Made by a program: the position numbers and the translations under genes. 64,000 nucleotides of DNA from assembly GCA_022843805.1 (NCBI GenBank), contig JALHMY010000043.1:1-64000 (forward strand), in the 5' to 3' direction. The notes under the pieces were generated by a model. The model saw only the letters and a list, made by a program, of their open reading frames with translations, was not told the origin of the DNA and did not search any database. This document shows positions 45,841 through 54,764 of the stretch, one piece after another; position 1 is the stretch's first letter; each line of letters begins with the position of its first letter. This DNA is from Fuerstiella sp. Lineage in GTDB: Bacteria; Planctomycetota; Planctomycetia; Planctomycetales; Planctomycetaceae.

Positions 45841-47625
45841 ATGAACCCATCACGTATCTGCCATCGATCGTTCTGGTCTCGGATTATCGGGTATTGGGAT
45901 TTCCGGTCGTCAGCTCTGTCGGTCGTATGTGTTATAGTGGCTTCGCTTTGGGTCTGTCGGTCAACGCTGATGCCGTCTGCGCTGCTCAATACATTGCCGG
46001 CTGGTACATCGGGTGTTGCGACGGTTCCTCTGTTTAATGTATGGACTCTCTGGTGGAATACAGACCGGGCATTAAACGGATTTCAGGGATACTGGGATGC
46101 TCCCATTTTCTTTCCTGAACCCGGAACATTCGCTTTTTCTGAACCGCAGCCAGCAACACTTTTGGCTGCTCCGATTTTGCTGGCAACCGGTTCACTCATC
46201 CTGGCGAGCAAGTTTTACCTTCTTCTGAATCTGATCCTGAACGGGGTTTTTGCAATGCGTCTGCTCAGACGACTGCACCAGCCCGCATGGATCGAACTTT
46301 CTGGCGGTCTGATGATTGTCTGCCTGCCGATCGTCCATCAGTACAATGATGTCGTGCAGCTCATGCCTGTCTGGGGAATTCTGTGGACGTGGGAACGCTT
46401 GTTTGTGGTTCTGAAACGACCGTCGAAGTTCCGAGGGATTCTGCTGGGAGCTGCAGCGGGCTCTGCATTTTTTATATGCATTCATCATGGCCTGTTCATG
46501 AGTGTTCTTCTACTGGTCGTTGTTCCACTAGTATTGTTGCCGCGGTTCAGGCCTGACGGCCTCTGGAAGAAGAGAGTCTCTTCGCTGCTTATTGCGATTG
46601 TGACGGCGACTGCACTCACGGCACCTTTCGTATTGCCCATGCATTCCATTTTGACGCAGCATGGCTTTCAGCGATCCGGCGAAGTCACCGCAGCACTTTC
46701 CGCAACACTTTGGGATTATGCGGTCCTTCCGGAATCCGAAGTGCAGCCAGGCCGCATGGAACGTTCCTCTGATTCGAAAATGCTTAATCCCGGATGGCTG
46801 AAGCTGACACTGGCAGGTCTGGGAACCTGGTTCGGCCTGAGACGCCGACGTACCCGGCAGCAAACGGTATTTCTGGCAGCAACATGCTTTGCGGCCGGTA
46901 TTTTGTCGATGGCAGGGCAAATACATTGGGGGACATGGAACCTGTGGGGCATGCTTTCAAACATTGTGCCAGGATTTGCACAGGTTCGGAACGTGTTTCG
47001 ATTTGCCTGGTTCGTACAGTTGAGCATTGTGCTGCTTTGTGCCATCGGATTGCAGGGGATGCGGTCGGTATTGTCTGGCAGACTGCGATCCAGGAGATTG
47101 ACTGAGTTTGTCGTGATGATGATGGCATTGATCGCTCTGATGGAGGTACTGCCGAACCGATATCAGCTGGCCGCCGTTCCTGACATTGAACTCCATCGTT
47201 CATGGATCAATGTTATTCGCCGGGAAGCTCGACCCGGACACTGTGTTGCCTGTTTTCCGATGGCATCAGGGAACAGGGTCCGGGATTTCGAAGTCACCGC
47301 CAGCTGGATGTATCTGTCCACGGTTCATGGTCAGCCGCTTGTGGACGGTTACTCGGGCTTCTTTCCGGACAGCTTTTTCCGCCTGCAGAAGAGAGTGAAT
47401 TCACCGGAGCACTTAACCGAATATCTGGAAATGCTGATCGACGCCAAAGTCGACCTGATTGTCGTGGATCGGCGACAGTACGACGGTCAAAAAGCGATTG
47501 CATTTCATCCATTCAAATCGGAACGGTTTCAGCTTGACTTGTTGCTGGAAGAATCAGACGTGCTGGTCTTTCGGCTGACGGGGCTGACGGATTTTCAGGG
47601 AACCGGGGCAGCTATCCGGCCATGA
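45841..47625 (+). CDS. Polytopic membrane protein, GT-C-like
   Basis: A 594-residue inner-membrane protein with about ten hydrophobic segments in the first 430 residues and a soluble C-terminal domain of about 160 residues. The order (a Trp/Asn-rich first loop, NVWTLWWNTDRALNGFQGY, then many helices, then a periplasm-like domain with GYSGFFPDSFF) recalls GT-C membrane glycosyltransferases and YfhO-like proteins; an Asp in the first loop (NTDRAL) would fit. No firm family is assigned. ATG at 45841 is preferred over one ten codons upstream. Downstream stands a hairpin repeat on the other strand's gene end. Confidence 0.7.
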   Translation: MNPSRICHRSFWSRIIGYWDFRSSALSVVCVIVASLWVCRSTLMPSALLNTLPAGTSGVATVPLFNVWTLWWNTDRALNGFQGYWDAPIFFPEPGTFAFSEPQPATLLAAPILLATGSLILASKFYLLLNLILNGVFAMRLLRRLHQPAWIELSGGLMIVCLPIVHQYNDVVQLMPVWGILWTWERLFVVLKRPSKFRGILLGAAAGSAFFICIHHGLFMSVLLLVVVPLVLLPRFRPDGLWKKRVSSLLIAIVTATALTAPFVLPMHSILTQHGFQRSGEVTAALSATLWDYAVLPESEVQPGRMERSSDSKMLNPGWLKLTLAGLGTWFGLRRRRTRQQTVFLAATCFAAGILSMAGQIHWGTWNLWGMLSNIVPGFAQVRNVFRFAWFVQLSIVLLCAIGLQGMRSVLSGRLRSRRLTEFVVMMMALIALMEVLPNRYQLAAVPDIELHRSWINVIRREARPGHCVACFPMASGNRVRDFEVTASWMYLSTVHGQPLVDGYSGFFPDSFFRLQKRVNSPEHLTEYLEMLIDAKVDLIVVDRRQYDGQKAIAFHPFKSERFQLDLLLEESDVLVFRLTGLTDFQGTGAAIRP

Positions 47626-47650
47626 TCCTGGCAAAGTTTAAGGCGATGCA

Positions 47651-47745
47651 GGATGATAAGTGTCGCCTTTTGCTCCGCAAAAGCGTGCTCTTTCGCGGAG
47701 CGAAAGGCGACTATGGCGGAAACCGATTGTTTTCCAGGTGCTAAG
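47651..47745 (-). repeat. Gene-end hairpin repeat, copy 3
   Basis: Read on the minus strand it starts CTTAGCACCTGGAAAACAAT, continues CCGCCATAGTCGCC and forms the GTCGCCTTTCGCTCCGC stem. The TAG of CTTAG is the stop codon of the TRIC-type channel gene, exactly as in copy 1 for the PQQ-propeller gene. Confidence 0.8.
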
Positions 47746-48346
47746 TACCGATGGCCCTGAGGCAGATTTGATACCTGAGCGCGGCGAACCTCATCAGCAC
47801 AACGATACCCGCACTGACCCACAGCACAATGTCGAAAGGCAACTGCCACCACAGGCAAGTTACCTGCACAAGTCCTCCTGTGAAGGCACAGGTTGCGTAC
47901 AAAGGTGTGGCAGGGCGAAACAGACTGGGAACTTCGTTACAAACGATTTCGCCGATGACCCCGCCAAACGTGCCGGTGATCACGCCAAACAGAATGGCAA
48001 CGAATGGTGCGACGCCTGCCTTCAGCGCGTAATCGGTTCCAACAACGCTGAAGAGTGCAAGGCCGAACGCGTCCGGGATGGGAAGCCATTTCTCGATCCA
48101 TGCCGGCACCCTCGGAATCAGCGAAACCACGATCGCCACCACAAAGACAATGAGCGGATAGTGGGGATGCTGAATCCAGAAAAGCGGATGACGATCAAGC
48201 AGGACATCTCGCAGAGTGCCGCCACCAAATGCCGTCATGCAGGCTACTGCGAATACTCCGACAAAATCCATCTGTTTTCGACGAGCCAGCAGCACACCAA
48301 AAACTGCTCCGCTGATGACGGCAAGACATTCGATAATCGTCAGCAT
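47741..48346 (-). CDS. TRIC/UPF0126-type cation channel
   Basis: A 201-residue inner-membrane protein with about six to seven helices in two homologous halves. The first half has the hallmark FGGGTLRDVLLDRHP. The second has FGGVIGEIVCNEVP, where the usual Arg-Asp is changed to Gly-Glu. Bacterial TRIC proteins form trimeric potassium/sodium channels. ATG at 48346 is chosen: the longer frame overlaps the upstream gene. It starts 13 nt after the stop of the CinA-type gene, so the two are co-transcribed. Its stop codon is provided by the gene-end hairpin repeat. Confidence 0.88.
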   Translation of the reverse strand: MLTIIECLAVISGAVFGVLLARRKQMDFVGVFAVACMTAFGGGTLRDVLLDRHPLFWIQHPHYPLIVFVVAIVVSLIPRVPAWIEKWLPIPDAFGLALFSVVGTDYALKAGVAPFVAILFGVITGTFGGVIGEIVCNEVPSLFRPATPLYATCAFTGGLVQVTCLWWQLPFDIVLWVSAGIVVLMRFAALRYQICLRAIGT

Positions 48347-48359
48347 CGATAATGTGCTT

Positions 48360-48929
48360 TCAGGCCTGTAACAGAAACTTAAGGGCTCTGAGGACGCCTG
48401 CTGCCTGTCGAAACTGACGCAGCTGGGCACTTCCCGGCCGATCGTTCAGTTCGTCGATCCTGAACTCCGGCCACTCGGCAGGTGATTCCCATGGAGATAC
48501 CCCAAGCTGCTTTGACTTCGTTGATCCATCGCTCCGGGCAATTGCCGACCAGACCACACCATCCAGTTCCGGAGGAGCATCGGGACCAAGGTGTCCGGTG
48601 ATGCTGAGACTGATACTGGCATGGACAGTTTTTTGAAGGACATTGATCGCCATTTGTTCGGCAACCATTTGGCTAACCGGTCCGGGTGATTCAAGTACGG
48701 CTGCAGGAATTTCCAGCCATGCAGTTTTTGTCGCCAGCTGATAGACAACGGCGGAACCTGCAAGAACCTGCGATACTCCGGGAATTCGTCCAAGCGTGGC
48801 AGCAATCAGACCAGCTGTACAGCTTTCTGCCAGCACCAGACAATCGTTGTTCCGTTTGAGCATCTCAAAGACGGCATGTGCGGCAGAATCCATTTCTGAT
48901 TGCAGCTTTTTCATTAGAACAGTTGACAT
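48360..48929 (-). CDS. pncC: CinA-type nicotinamide-nucleotide amidohydrolase
   Basis: A 189-residue cytoplasmic enzyme that deamidates nicotinamide mononucleotide to nicotinate mononucleotide in pyridine-nucleotide recycling. Family motifs are VLAESCTAGLIAATLG, SAVVYQLATKTAWL (normally SxxxYxxxxK) and SITGHLGPDA (usually SITGIAGPxGG, so this loop is altered). A C-terminal extension of about 30 residues is added. ATG at 48929 is chosen among several nearby Met codons. Only the CinA C-terminal domain is present, as in stand-alone PncC proteins. Confidence 0.85.
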   Translation of the reverse strand: MSTVLMKKLQSEMDSAAHAVFEMLKRNNDCLVLAESCTAGLIAATLGRIPGVSQVLAGSAVVYQLATKTAWLEIPAAVLESPGPVSQMVAEQMAINVLQKTVHASISLSITGHLGPDAPPELDGVVWSAIARSDGSTKSKQLGVSPWESPAEWPEFRIDELNDRPGSAQLRQFRQAAGVLRALKFLLQA

Positions 48930-48944
48930 AAACATACCACCCAA

Positions 48945-49167
48945 AGGAATTTGCGCAAATGATGGGCTGCCGCCAGCTGCAAAATGTTCAGGCCTCGAAC
49001 GGATTGCCTTATCCTGGCGTGATTACCAGGTTTTGACAATTCCGTGTCATTCTGAGCGGGCCACTGTGAATTTCCCCGGACACGGCTTGAAGCGTTGTGC
49101 GATGCCCGTTACACGTTCCTCTGCTTTTCCCGTTTCTGTTTCGTTTTTCTGATCGCTGACGATATCG
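48945..49167. promoter_or_regulatory. Divergent intergenic region
   Basis: About 240 bp separate the CinA-type gene (minus) from the ABC-F gene (plus). Promoters for both should lie here, but none was confidently identified. Confidence 0.3.
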
Positions 49168-50952
49168 ATGTCTGTACTGCTTCAACTGATTGATGCTCAA
49201 AAGAGTTATGGCGACCAGCAACTGCTGGACGATGCAAATGTGACTCTTTACGAAGATACAAAAGTGGGTTTTATCGGCCGAAATGGAGCCGGGAAGTCTA
49301 CCTTGCTGAGGGTATTGCTGGGAGAGGAAGAACTGGACAGCGGTGAAGTCGTCCGTTCCCCAAATCTTCGAGTTGGCTATCTTCGGCAGCATGACCCGTT
49401 TCAGCCGGGGGAGTCTGCTTTGGATTTCCTGATGAGGGACAGCGGTCAGCCAGACTGGAAATGCGGTGAAGTCGCCTCCGAATTTGAACTGAAGGGCCAG
49501 TATCTTACAGGTGAAGTTAAAGGACTTTCCGGGGGCTGGCAGACCCGAGTCAAACTGGCTGCTCTGCTTCTGCACGATCCGAATTTGCTGATGCTGGACG
49601 AACCGACCAACTTTCTGGACCTTCGCACTCAGATCCTGCTGGAACACTTTTTGAGAGGATTTCCGGCGGCCTGCCTGATCGTTTCGCATGACCGTGAATT
49701 TCTGACAGCAACCTGTGAACAGACGCTTGATCTGAATCGCGGCAAACTGACCATGTATTCCGGAAAAATCGGCGCGTATCTGCAGCAGGTCGAAGAAGAA
49801 AAAGTTCGAGCCGAACGCACCAATGCAGCCGTGATGGCCAAGCAGAAGCAGTTGCAGAGATTCATCGACAAAAATCGTGCTCGTGCGACAACGGCCAGCC
49901 AGGCGAGGTCCAAGCAAAAACAGCTGGATCGATTGTCTCTGGAAGAAATCGAAGTCGATTTGCCGACCGCAAATATCAGAGCACCCATCGTGGAGCCTCG
50001 TCAGGGGCCGTCGCTGATCTGCATGGATCTCAGCATTGGGTACGCGGATCACGTGGTCGCGGCAGGCATTGATCTCGAAGTTGAGCATCAGCAGCGGGCG
50101 GCGATCGTGGGCGATAACGGGCAGGGGAAAACGACCCTGCTCAGAACTCTGGTCAATTCACTCAAGCCAGCAGCCGGAAAAGTAAAATGGGGATATGGCT
50201 GCGAAATCGGAGTCTATGCTCAGCACGTCTATTCGTCGCTCCCTCAGGATCAGACAGTCCTTGAATATCTTGAATACAACGCCAGACCCGGCACGACAAC
50301 TCAGGATTGCCTCGCCTGTGCAGGTTCCCTTCTGTTTCGCGGGGCACATACGAAAAAGCCGATTCGAGTGCTCTCCGGAGGCGAGCGTGCTCGTTTATGC
50401 ATGGCAGGTCTGCTTCTGGGTACATACAACATTCTGATTCTGGACGAACCCGGAAACCATCTGGATGTTGAAACCGTAGAATCGCTTGCTGAAGCATTGC
50501 TGATCTATAAGGGAACAGTCCTCTTCACGAGCCATGATCGACATTTCGTTCGTCGGGTGGCAACCAATATCATCGAGGTACGTGACGGTCGGGTACGCAA
50601 TTACTCGGGCGACTACGACGCCTATCTGTACTACGTGAACCGTGAAATTGAGGAAGGAGAGCGAGAGCGGGCATCCGGGAAAAAGATGTCAACTCCTCCG
50701 GCAGCCAAAATCGCGAAGGCCGAAAAGGTCGCGGCCGGAAAAGATCAGCATCAAATGCGAAAGCAGCTCAGAAATCTCGAAAAGTCCATCGCGAAGCTGG
50801 ATGAACAGAAGAAGGAACTGACTGCGCAGATGAATACTTCCGATGCCAAAAAGGCCATGGAACTTCATAATCAGCTGAAGTCCGTTACCGCGGAACTTGA
50901 AGAAACCGAAGCCCGCTGGTGTGAACTTCAGGAAGAGCTGGGTGAGTGGTAA
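49168..50952 (+). CDS. ABC-F family ATPase (ribosome-associated type)
   Basis: A 594-residue cytoplasmic protein with two ABC ATPase domains and no membrane segments. Domain 1 has Walker A GRNGAGKST, signature LSGGW and Walker B LLMLDEPTNFLD. Domain 2 has GDNGQGKTT, LSGGER and ILILDEPGNHLD, where the usual Thr of DEPTNHLD is Gly. The linker between them (about 210-265) is Lys/Arg-rich and fits the P-site tRNA interaction motif of ABC-F proteins. The C-terminus (about 515-594) is a coiled coil as in Uup/YheS. It probably acts on stalled ribosomes; resistance function is not shown. Confidence 0.9.
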   Translation: MSVLLQLIDAQKSYGDQQLLDDANVTLYEDTKVGFIGRNGAGKSTLLRVLLGEEELDSGEVVRSPNLRVGYLRQHDPFQPGESALDFLMRDSGQPDWKCGEVASEFELKGQYLTGEVKGLSGGWQTRVKLAALLLHDPNLLMLDEPTNFLDLRTQILLEHFLRGFPAACLIVSHDREFLTATCEQTLDLNRGKLTMYSGKIGAYLQQVEEEKVRAERTNAAVMAKQKQLQRFIDKNRARATTASQARSKQKQLDRLSLEEIEVDLPTANIRAPIVEPRQGPSLICMDLSIGYADHVVAAGIDLEVEHQQRAAIVGDNGQGKTTLLRTLVNSLKPAAGKVKWGYGCEIGVYAQHVYSSLPQDQTVLEYLEYNARPGTTTQDCLACAGSLLFRGAHTKKPIRVLSGGERARLCMAGLLLGTYNILILDEPGNHLDVETVESLAEALLIYKGTVLFTSHDRHFVRRVATNIIEVRDGRVRNYSGDYDAYLYYVNREIEEGERERASGKKMSTPPAAKIAKAEKVAAGKDQHQMRKQLRNLEKSIAKLDEQKKELTAQMNTSDAKKAMELHNQLKSVTAELEETEARWCELQEELGEW

Positions 50953-51082
50953 CCAGTCAGTCTGGACGATTACCGTCGGGCAAATTGACGCTCTGTCGAA
51001 CAGAAAATGCAGGTTGGACGTTCATGTCCGCCTGCATCTCGACGGGCTAAAAGGTGGATAAGTCTCCTGAGTGACAACGCTC

Positions 51083-51352
51083 TCAGGAGCCTGCAACACC
51101 ATCCTGTATGTCGAACTGGTCAGCACAGTCTCCCACGGAAATTCGATCAACTACTCGCATCACGCCTGGAACGCGCCGAACGCATTCGATCGCGACCTGC
51201 CGAACGTAAAACGAGGGCATTCGACCCGTGATCACCACGACTCCGTTCTCCGTGGTAACCTTCAGCCTTCGGTGGTGCGAATATCCCGTGTTCATCAACC
51301 GTTTTTGAACATGATCGAGGATGTCGGTATCTGACTGCGAAATACTGGACAT
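51083..51352 (-). CDS. BON-domain protein
   Basis: An 89-residue soluble protein made of one BON domain (about 20-75: LKVTTENGVVVITGRMPSF, RVPGVMRVVDRISV). BON domains bind phospholipids or other ligands and are usually attached to envelope or stress proteins such as OsmY. There is no signal peptide, so it is likely cytoplasmic. ATG at 51352 is preferred to 51358 because AGGA stands at better distance. An 8-bp inverted repeat (CTCCTGAG/CTCAGGAG, 51064-51089) overlaps its stop codon. Confidence 0.75.
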   Translation of the reverse strand: MSSISQSDTDILDHVQKRLMNTGYSHHRRLKVTTENGVVVITGRMPSFYVRQVAIECVRRVPGVMRVVDRISVGDCADQFDIQDGVAGS

Positions 51353-51638
51353 CAACATATTCCTGACCCTTCAATTTCCGGTAACCATCTGGTGCTGCCG
51401 ACGACACTCTTGAAAAGCAGCCGGATTGACGCTATGCAGTTCCCGTGCCGAAGATCGCCGGGTGATCGTCGTATTCGGCGTCAGCGGATCTGCTGGTCTC
51501 TCGCAACAGCAAAATGCGTACTTTTTCCGGAAAAGAAGTTGCATCCGGTGACATGGGCGTTTCTGCAACCATCAGAGCGTGCGCAACTCGCTCAACGGAA
51601 ATGTCACAATTCTGTGCAGGAGTGCACGCAACGCGTCA

Positions 51639-52046
51639 TCAGAATCTTCTGTAGTAACTGGCGATGTCTGTCGGAGCTCTTTTTGGTTTCCAGAAGGACT
51701 CCGAGTTGTGATCTGCCCTGAGCTGAAGTGTGTCCCGGCCGAGGATGCGAAAGACGAGAGCAATCGGCAAAAACAGCAGGAAGAAGATGGTGAAAACCAC
51801 CAGCTCACCCATCAGCATTCCCACCGGCATTGCCATGATCGTCAATGCGAGAAACAAAGGCCTGACTGTTGCTGGTCGGAGAAGCCCGACGATCGCAATG
51901 CAACTGCCAGCTGCTCCCGCAATCGCGACGCTTCGAGGACTGGCGCCCCAAAACCAGGCAACGGCCGGCAGCACGAAGAGGCACAACACTGCAAATTCCC
52001 GAAGTTGCCTGTCTTTCGGGTTCCAGTTGAATTCGATGAGCTTCAT
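51639..52046 (-). CDS. SxtJ-like membrane protein
   Basis: A 135-residue protein with three or four hydrophobic helices (about 18-34, 40-57, 62-80, 83-101) and a soluble C-terminus (FWKPKRAPTDIASYYRRF). This matches the small SxtJ family often encoded beside NodU/CmcH-type carbamoyltransferases, as here: it starts 22 nt after the carbamoyltransferase stop. Its role is unknown; partner or membrane anchor of the enzyme is an inference. The gap 51353-51638 beyond it holds no gene. Confidence 0.8.
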   Translation of the reverse strand: MKLIEFNWNPKDRQLREFAVLCLFVLPAVAWFWGASPRSVAIAGAAGSCIAIVGLLRPATVRPLFLALTIMAMPVGMLMGELVVFTIFFLLFLPIALVFRILGRDTLQLRADHNSESFWKPKRAPTDIASYYRRF

Positions 52047-52068
52047 AAGTCTCTCGCCGTTCTCTCCG

Positions 52069-53910
52069 TTAGTCCGGCTGAAATTGTTTCAGATGCTGCT
52101 CGCGGTCAAGCTCAGTTGTTTTCGCCGACTGCCGAGACTTTATCAGCACGAAATGTCCCATCACAAGAGCATCCATTTCCGTCATCTGAAAGCACCTCAA
52201 AGCATCTTCCGGAGTGCATACGATGGGCTCACTGCGAACATTGAAACTTGTATTGATCATCACCGGACATCCGGTTTTCTGATAAAAACGACTCAGCAGT
52301 TGATGCAGCAGCGGATTTCGAATGCTGTCAACGGTTTGAATTCTGGCCGAGTAGTCAACATGAGTTACAGCGGGCAGAGTTGAGCGTATAAAGTTGAGTT
52401 TCTCAATGCCAAACGCATCTTCGTATCCGTCTTCAGGCGGGCGTCTCAGGCTTTCACGGATGGCTGCCACCTGCAGCATGTATGGGCTTTCTTCGCCGGG
52501 TCGCATTTCAAAATACTGATCGACAAATTCCTGCAGTACGATCGGAGCGAACGGCCTGAACGATTCTCGAAACTTAATCTTCAGATTCATTACGGCCTGC
52601 ATCTTTTCGCTGCGAGCGTCGCCCAGAATACTGCGTGCTCCCAGAGCCCTCGGACCAAACTCCATTCGTCCCTGAAACCATCCAACGACGCACTCCGATG
52701 CAATCAGGCTGGCGACGTGATCACACAGGTCTTCATCCGAGCAGAATTTCTGGTAGACGGCTTCGTTTCTGTTGAGTTCCGATTCAATGTGCTTGTCATC
52801 AAATCCCGGACCCAGAAGTGAACCCTGCTGGCGATCTGGTCCCTGAGCAGTTCGAGGTTTCTCAAGAAGCTGATGCCAGATGAACAGTGCAGTGCCGAGT
52901 GCCCCGCCAGCATCTCCGGCGGCCGGCTGGATCCACATTTGTTCGAACGGTCCTTCCCGGAGTATTCTGCCATTTCCGACGCAGTTCAGCGCTACACCTC
53001 CGGCGAGCACAAGGTTTTTGAGTCCTGTTTCGCGATGAACATGTCTTGCAGTTCTCAGCATCACTTCTTCAGTCACCGACTGAATTGACGCCGCAAGGTC
53101 CATTTCGCGCTGTGTCAGCATAGACTCCGGTGCGCGGGGAGGACCTCCAAACAGATGATGAAATTTTTCTGATGTCATTGTCAGCCCATGGCAATAGCTG
53201 AAATAACTCATATCCATTTGAAACGATCCGTCCTGCTTCAGGTTCAGCAGGTGATCCAGAATCAGTTGCCTGTAGACCGGTCTGCCATAGGGCGCCAGTC
53301 CCATCACCTTGTATTCACCACTGTTGACTCGGAATCCGATGTACCACGTGAAGGCCGAATACAGCAATCCGATCGAATGAGGAAAGCGAATTTCCTGAAG
53401 CAGCTCCAGACGGTTTCCATGTCCGGCACCGGTGCAGGTTGTGGTCCATTCTCCAACTCCATCGAGAGTCAGTATGGCAGCATCCTGAAAGGGTGAAGGG
53501 AAGAATGCGCTGGCTGCATGGGACTCGTGATGGTCAGTGAACACAATCGGTCCGGTGTATTTTCCATGCAGTCCCTTTCGAATTTCTCTGGGCAAATGCA
53601 GCTTCTGTTTCAGCCACACTGGCAGAGCCTGGCGAAAACTTCGGTAGCCCGAAGGAGCCCATGCAAGCCATGTTTCGAGGAGGCGTTCAAACTTGACAAG
53701 GGGCTTGTCATAAAACCCGACAAAGTCCAGCTGATCAGGCCTCAGACCAGCCTCCTGCAGACAGTAGTCGACAGCATGCTGAGGAAACTCGGCATCATGT
53801 TTCCGACGAGTGAACCGTTCCTCCTGAGCGGCTGCAACGATCCGGCCGTCGATCACCAGCGCGGCTGCAGAATCATGATAGAATGCGGAAATGCCAAGAA
53901 TTGCCGTCAT
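52069..53910 (-). CDS. Carbamoyltransferase (NodU/CmcH/TobZ family)
   Basis: A 613-residue enzyme that transfers a carbamoyl group from carbamoyl phosphate through carbamoyl-adenylate to a hydroxyl of a sugar or secondary metabolite. The N-terminal Kae1-like domain shows ILGISAFYHDSAAALV, the metal-binding HHESHAASAFFPSPF and LTLDGVGEW. GRMEFGPRALGARSILGDAR is the carbamoyl-phosphate/ATP region, and the C-terminal domain ends NTSFNVRSEPIVCTPEDAL. Length is typical. It forms an operon with the SxtJ-like gene. No other metabolite genes are adjacent, so the acceptor is unknown; glycan decoration is one possibility. Confidence 0.92.
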   Translation of the reverse strand: MTAILGISAFYHDSAAALVIDGRIVAAAQEERFTRRKHDAEFPQHAVDYCLQEAGLRPDQLDFVGFYDKPLVKFERLLETWLAWAPSGYRSFRQALPVWLKQKLHLPREIRKGLHGKYTGPIVFTDHHESHAASAFFPSPFQDAAILTLDGVGEWTTTCTGAGHGNRLELLQEIRFPHSIGLLYSAFTWYIGFRVNSGEYKVMGLAPYGRPVYRQLILDHLLNLKQDGSFQMDMSYFSYCHGLTMTSEKFHHLFGGPPRAPESMLTQREMDLAASIQSVTEEVMLRTARHVHRETGLKNLVLAGGVALNCVGNGRILREGPFEQMWIQPAAGDAGGALGTALFIWHQLLEKPRTAQGPDRQQGSLLGPGFDDKHIESELNRNEAVYQKFCSDEDLCDHVASLIASECVVGWFQGRMEFGPRALGARSILGDARSEKMQAVMNLKIKFRESFRPFAPIVLQEFVDQYFEMRPGEESPYMLQVAAIRESLRRPPEDGYEDAFGIEKLNFIRSTLPAVTHVDYSARIQTVDSIRNPLLHQLLSRFYQKTGCPVMINTSFNVRSEPIVCTPEDALRCFQMTEMDALVMGHFVLIKSRQSAKTTELDREQHLKQFQPD

Positions 53911-54148
53911 GGATGCTCAAAGATATCAGTTCAGCGTGCGCGGGACTCAGATGAGCGACTCGAATGACGGGGAATCTTAGCTGAACGTCGAACAAATTGC
54001 GGAACAAATGGACCATTGGAATTCGGAAAATTGGCTACAATTCGAACTGACATTGCGGTAAATGTTTTCAAGGCAGATGAATTCTGAGCTTATCGTTGTC
54101 GAACCAATCTTTCGCGCACTCGCTTAAGCTATCAAAAGGCTGTCTCCA

Positions 54149-54409
54149 ATGGACTCGAAACTCAGGGCAGGCAATGGATCTAAGAAAGGTCCTGACGACG
54201 ACGACGAATCGCAGCCAGCCAGCGGACTGACGAGTATTTACGGATTGTCGTTCGCCGCCGCATTTGTCATCGGACGCCTGACCATCGAGCGATTACGACC
54301 CACCGCGGGTCGGACATGGTCTGTTGTTATTGGCGGCCTTGTGGGTTTTGTGATTGCCGCAGTGATTTACAGAGTCCTGGACCGCGTCATCAATCGGAAG
54401 TCTCGCTGA
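54149..54409 (+). CDS. Small two-helix membrane protein
   Basis: An 86-residue protein with an acidic N-terminus (GPDDDDESQPA) and two hydrophobic segments (about 27-44 and 58-76), ending in basic residues. No family recognised. ATG at 54149 has AAAAGG upstream at reasonable distance. It is followed after about 38 nt by a gene-end hairpin repeat in gene-sense orientation, which supports it being a real transcription unit. Confidence 0.55.
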   Translation: MDSKLRAGNGSKKGPDDDDESQPASGLTSIYGLSFAAAFVIGRLTIERLRPTAGRTWSVVIGGLVGFVIAAVIYRVLDRVINRKSR

Positions 54410-54447
54410 CAACGAAGCAATCCGAGCAGTCTGTCAGCCCCAAATAC

Positions 54448-54550
54448 TTAGGACCTGGAAAAAATAAGTGACCGCCATAGTCGCCTTTCGCTCCGCGAAA
54501 GAGCATCCTTTTGCGGAGCAAAAGGCCACACTGATTGTCTGTCAGCCCCT
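54448..54550 (+). repeat. Gene-end hairpin repeat, copy 4
   Basis: Starts ACTTAGGACCTGGAAAAAAT, then AAGTGACCGCCATAGTCGCC, and the arms CTTTCGCTCCGCGAAAG / CTTTTGCGGAGCAAAAGG. This copy is the closest to a consensus of the four. It lies just after the small membrane-protein gene on the same strand. Confidence 0.82.
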
Positions 54551-54648
54551 TAAGTCGCTATGCCCGGACGACTCGACAAACACCGCAGATGAATTCAATG
54601 ACGTGCCATGCCAATTCCGCGACCCTTAGGCAGCAACCAACTGCAACT

Positions 54649-54764
54649 CGTGCTTTGTCAAGTGTTGAATTTTCTGTAGTGGACCTTGCTAAAGGTCCTG
54701 CAGCCAGGGGATCTTTAGCAAGATCCACTACCTCCAACCCGAACTCTTTGTCCTGACGGAGCAA
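54649..54764 (-). repeat. ~115-bp palindromic element, copy 1
   Basis: Closely matches 60689-60806. The core is a 23-bp imperfect stem, GTAGTGGACCTTGCTAAAG and its inverse around TGCAGCCAGG, and the outer ends are GTGCTTTGTCA/TGACGGAGCA inverted repeats. Its end touches the stop codon (54765-54767) of the zinc-ribbon protein gene on the minus strand. In minus-strand RNA the two mismatches of the stem become G-U pairs. Confidence 0.8.

Noticed and set aside
45663..46037. 124-residue gene before the membrane protein
   Set aside because: Overlaps the start of the polytopic protein in another frame and has no ribosome-binding site or motif.
49009..50088. 359-residue protein on the minus strand
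   Set aside because: Lies antisense to the clear ABC-F gene; composition and lack of motifs show it is a shadow.
51064..51089. Terminator of the BON gene
   Set aside because: An 8-bp stem overlapping the stop codon without a following T-run; too weak to call.
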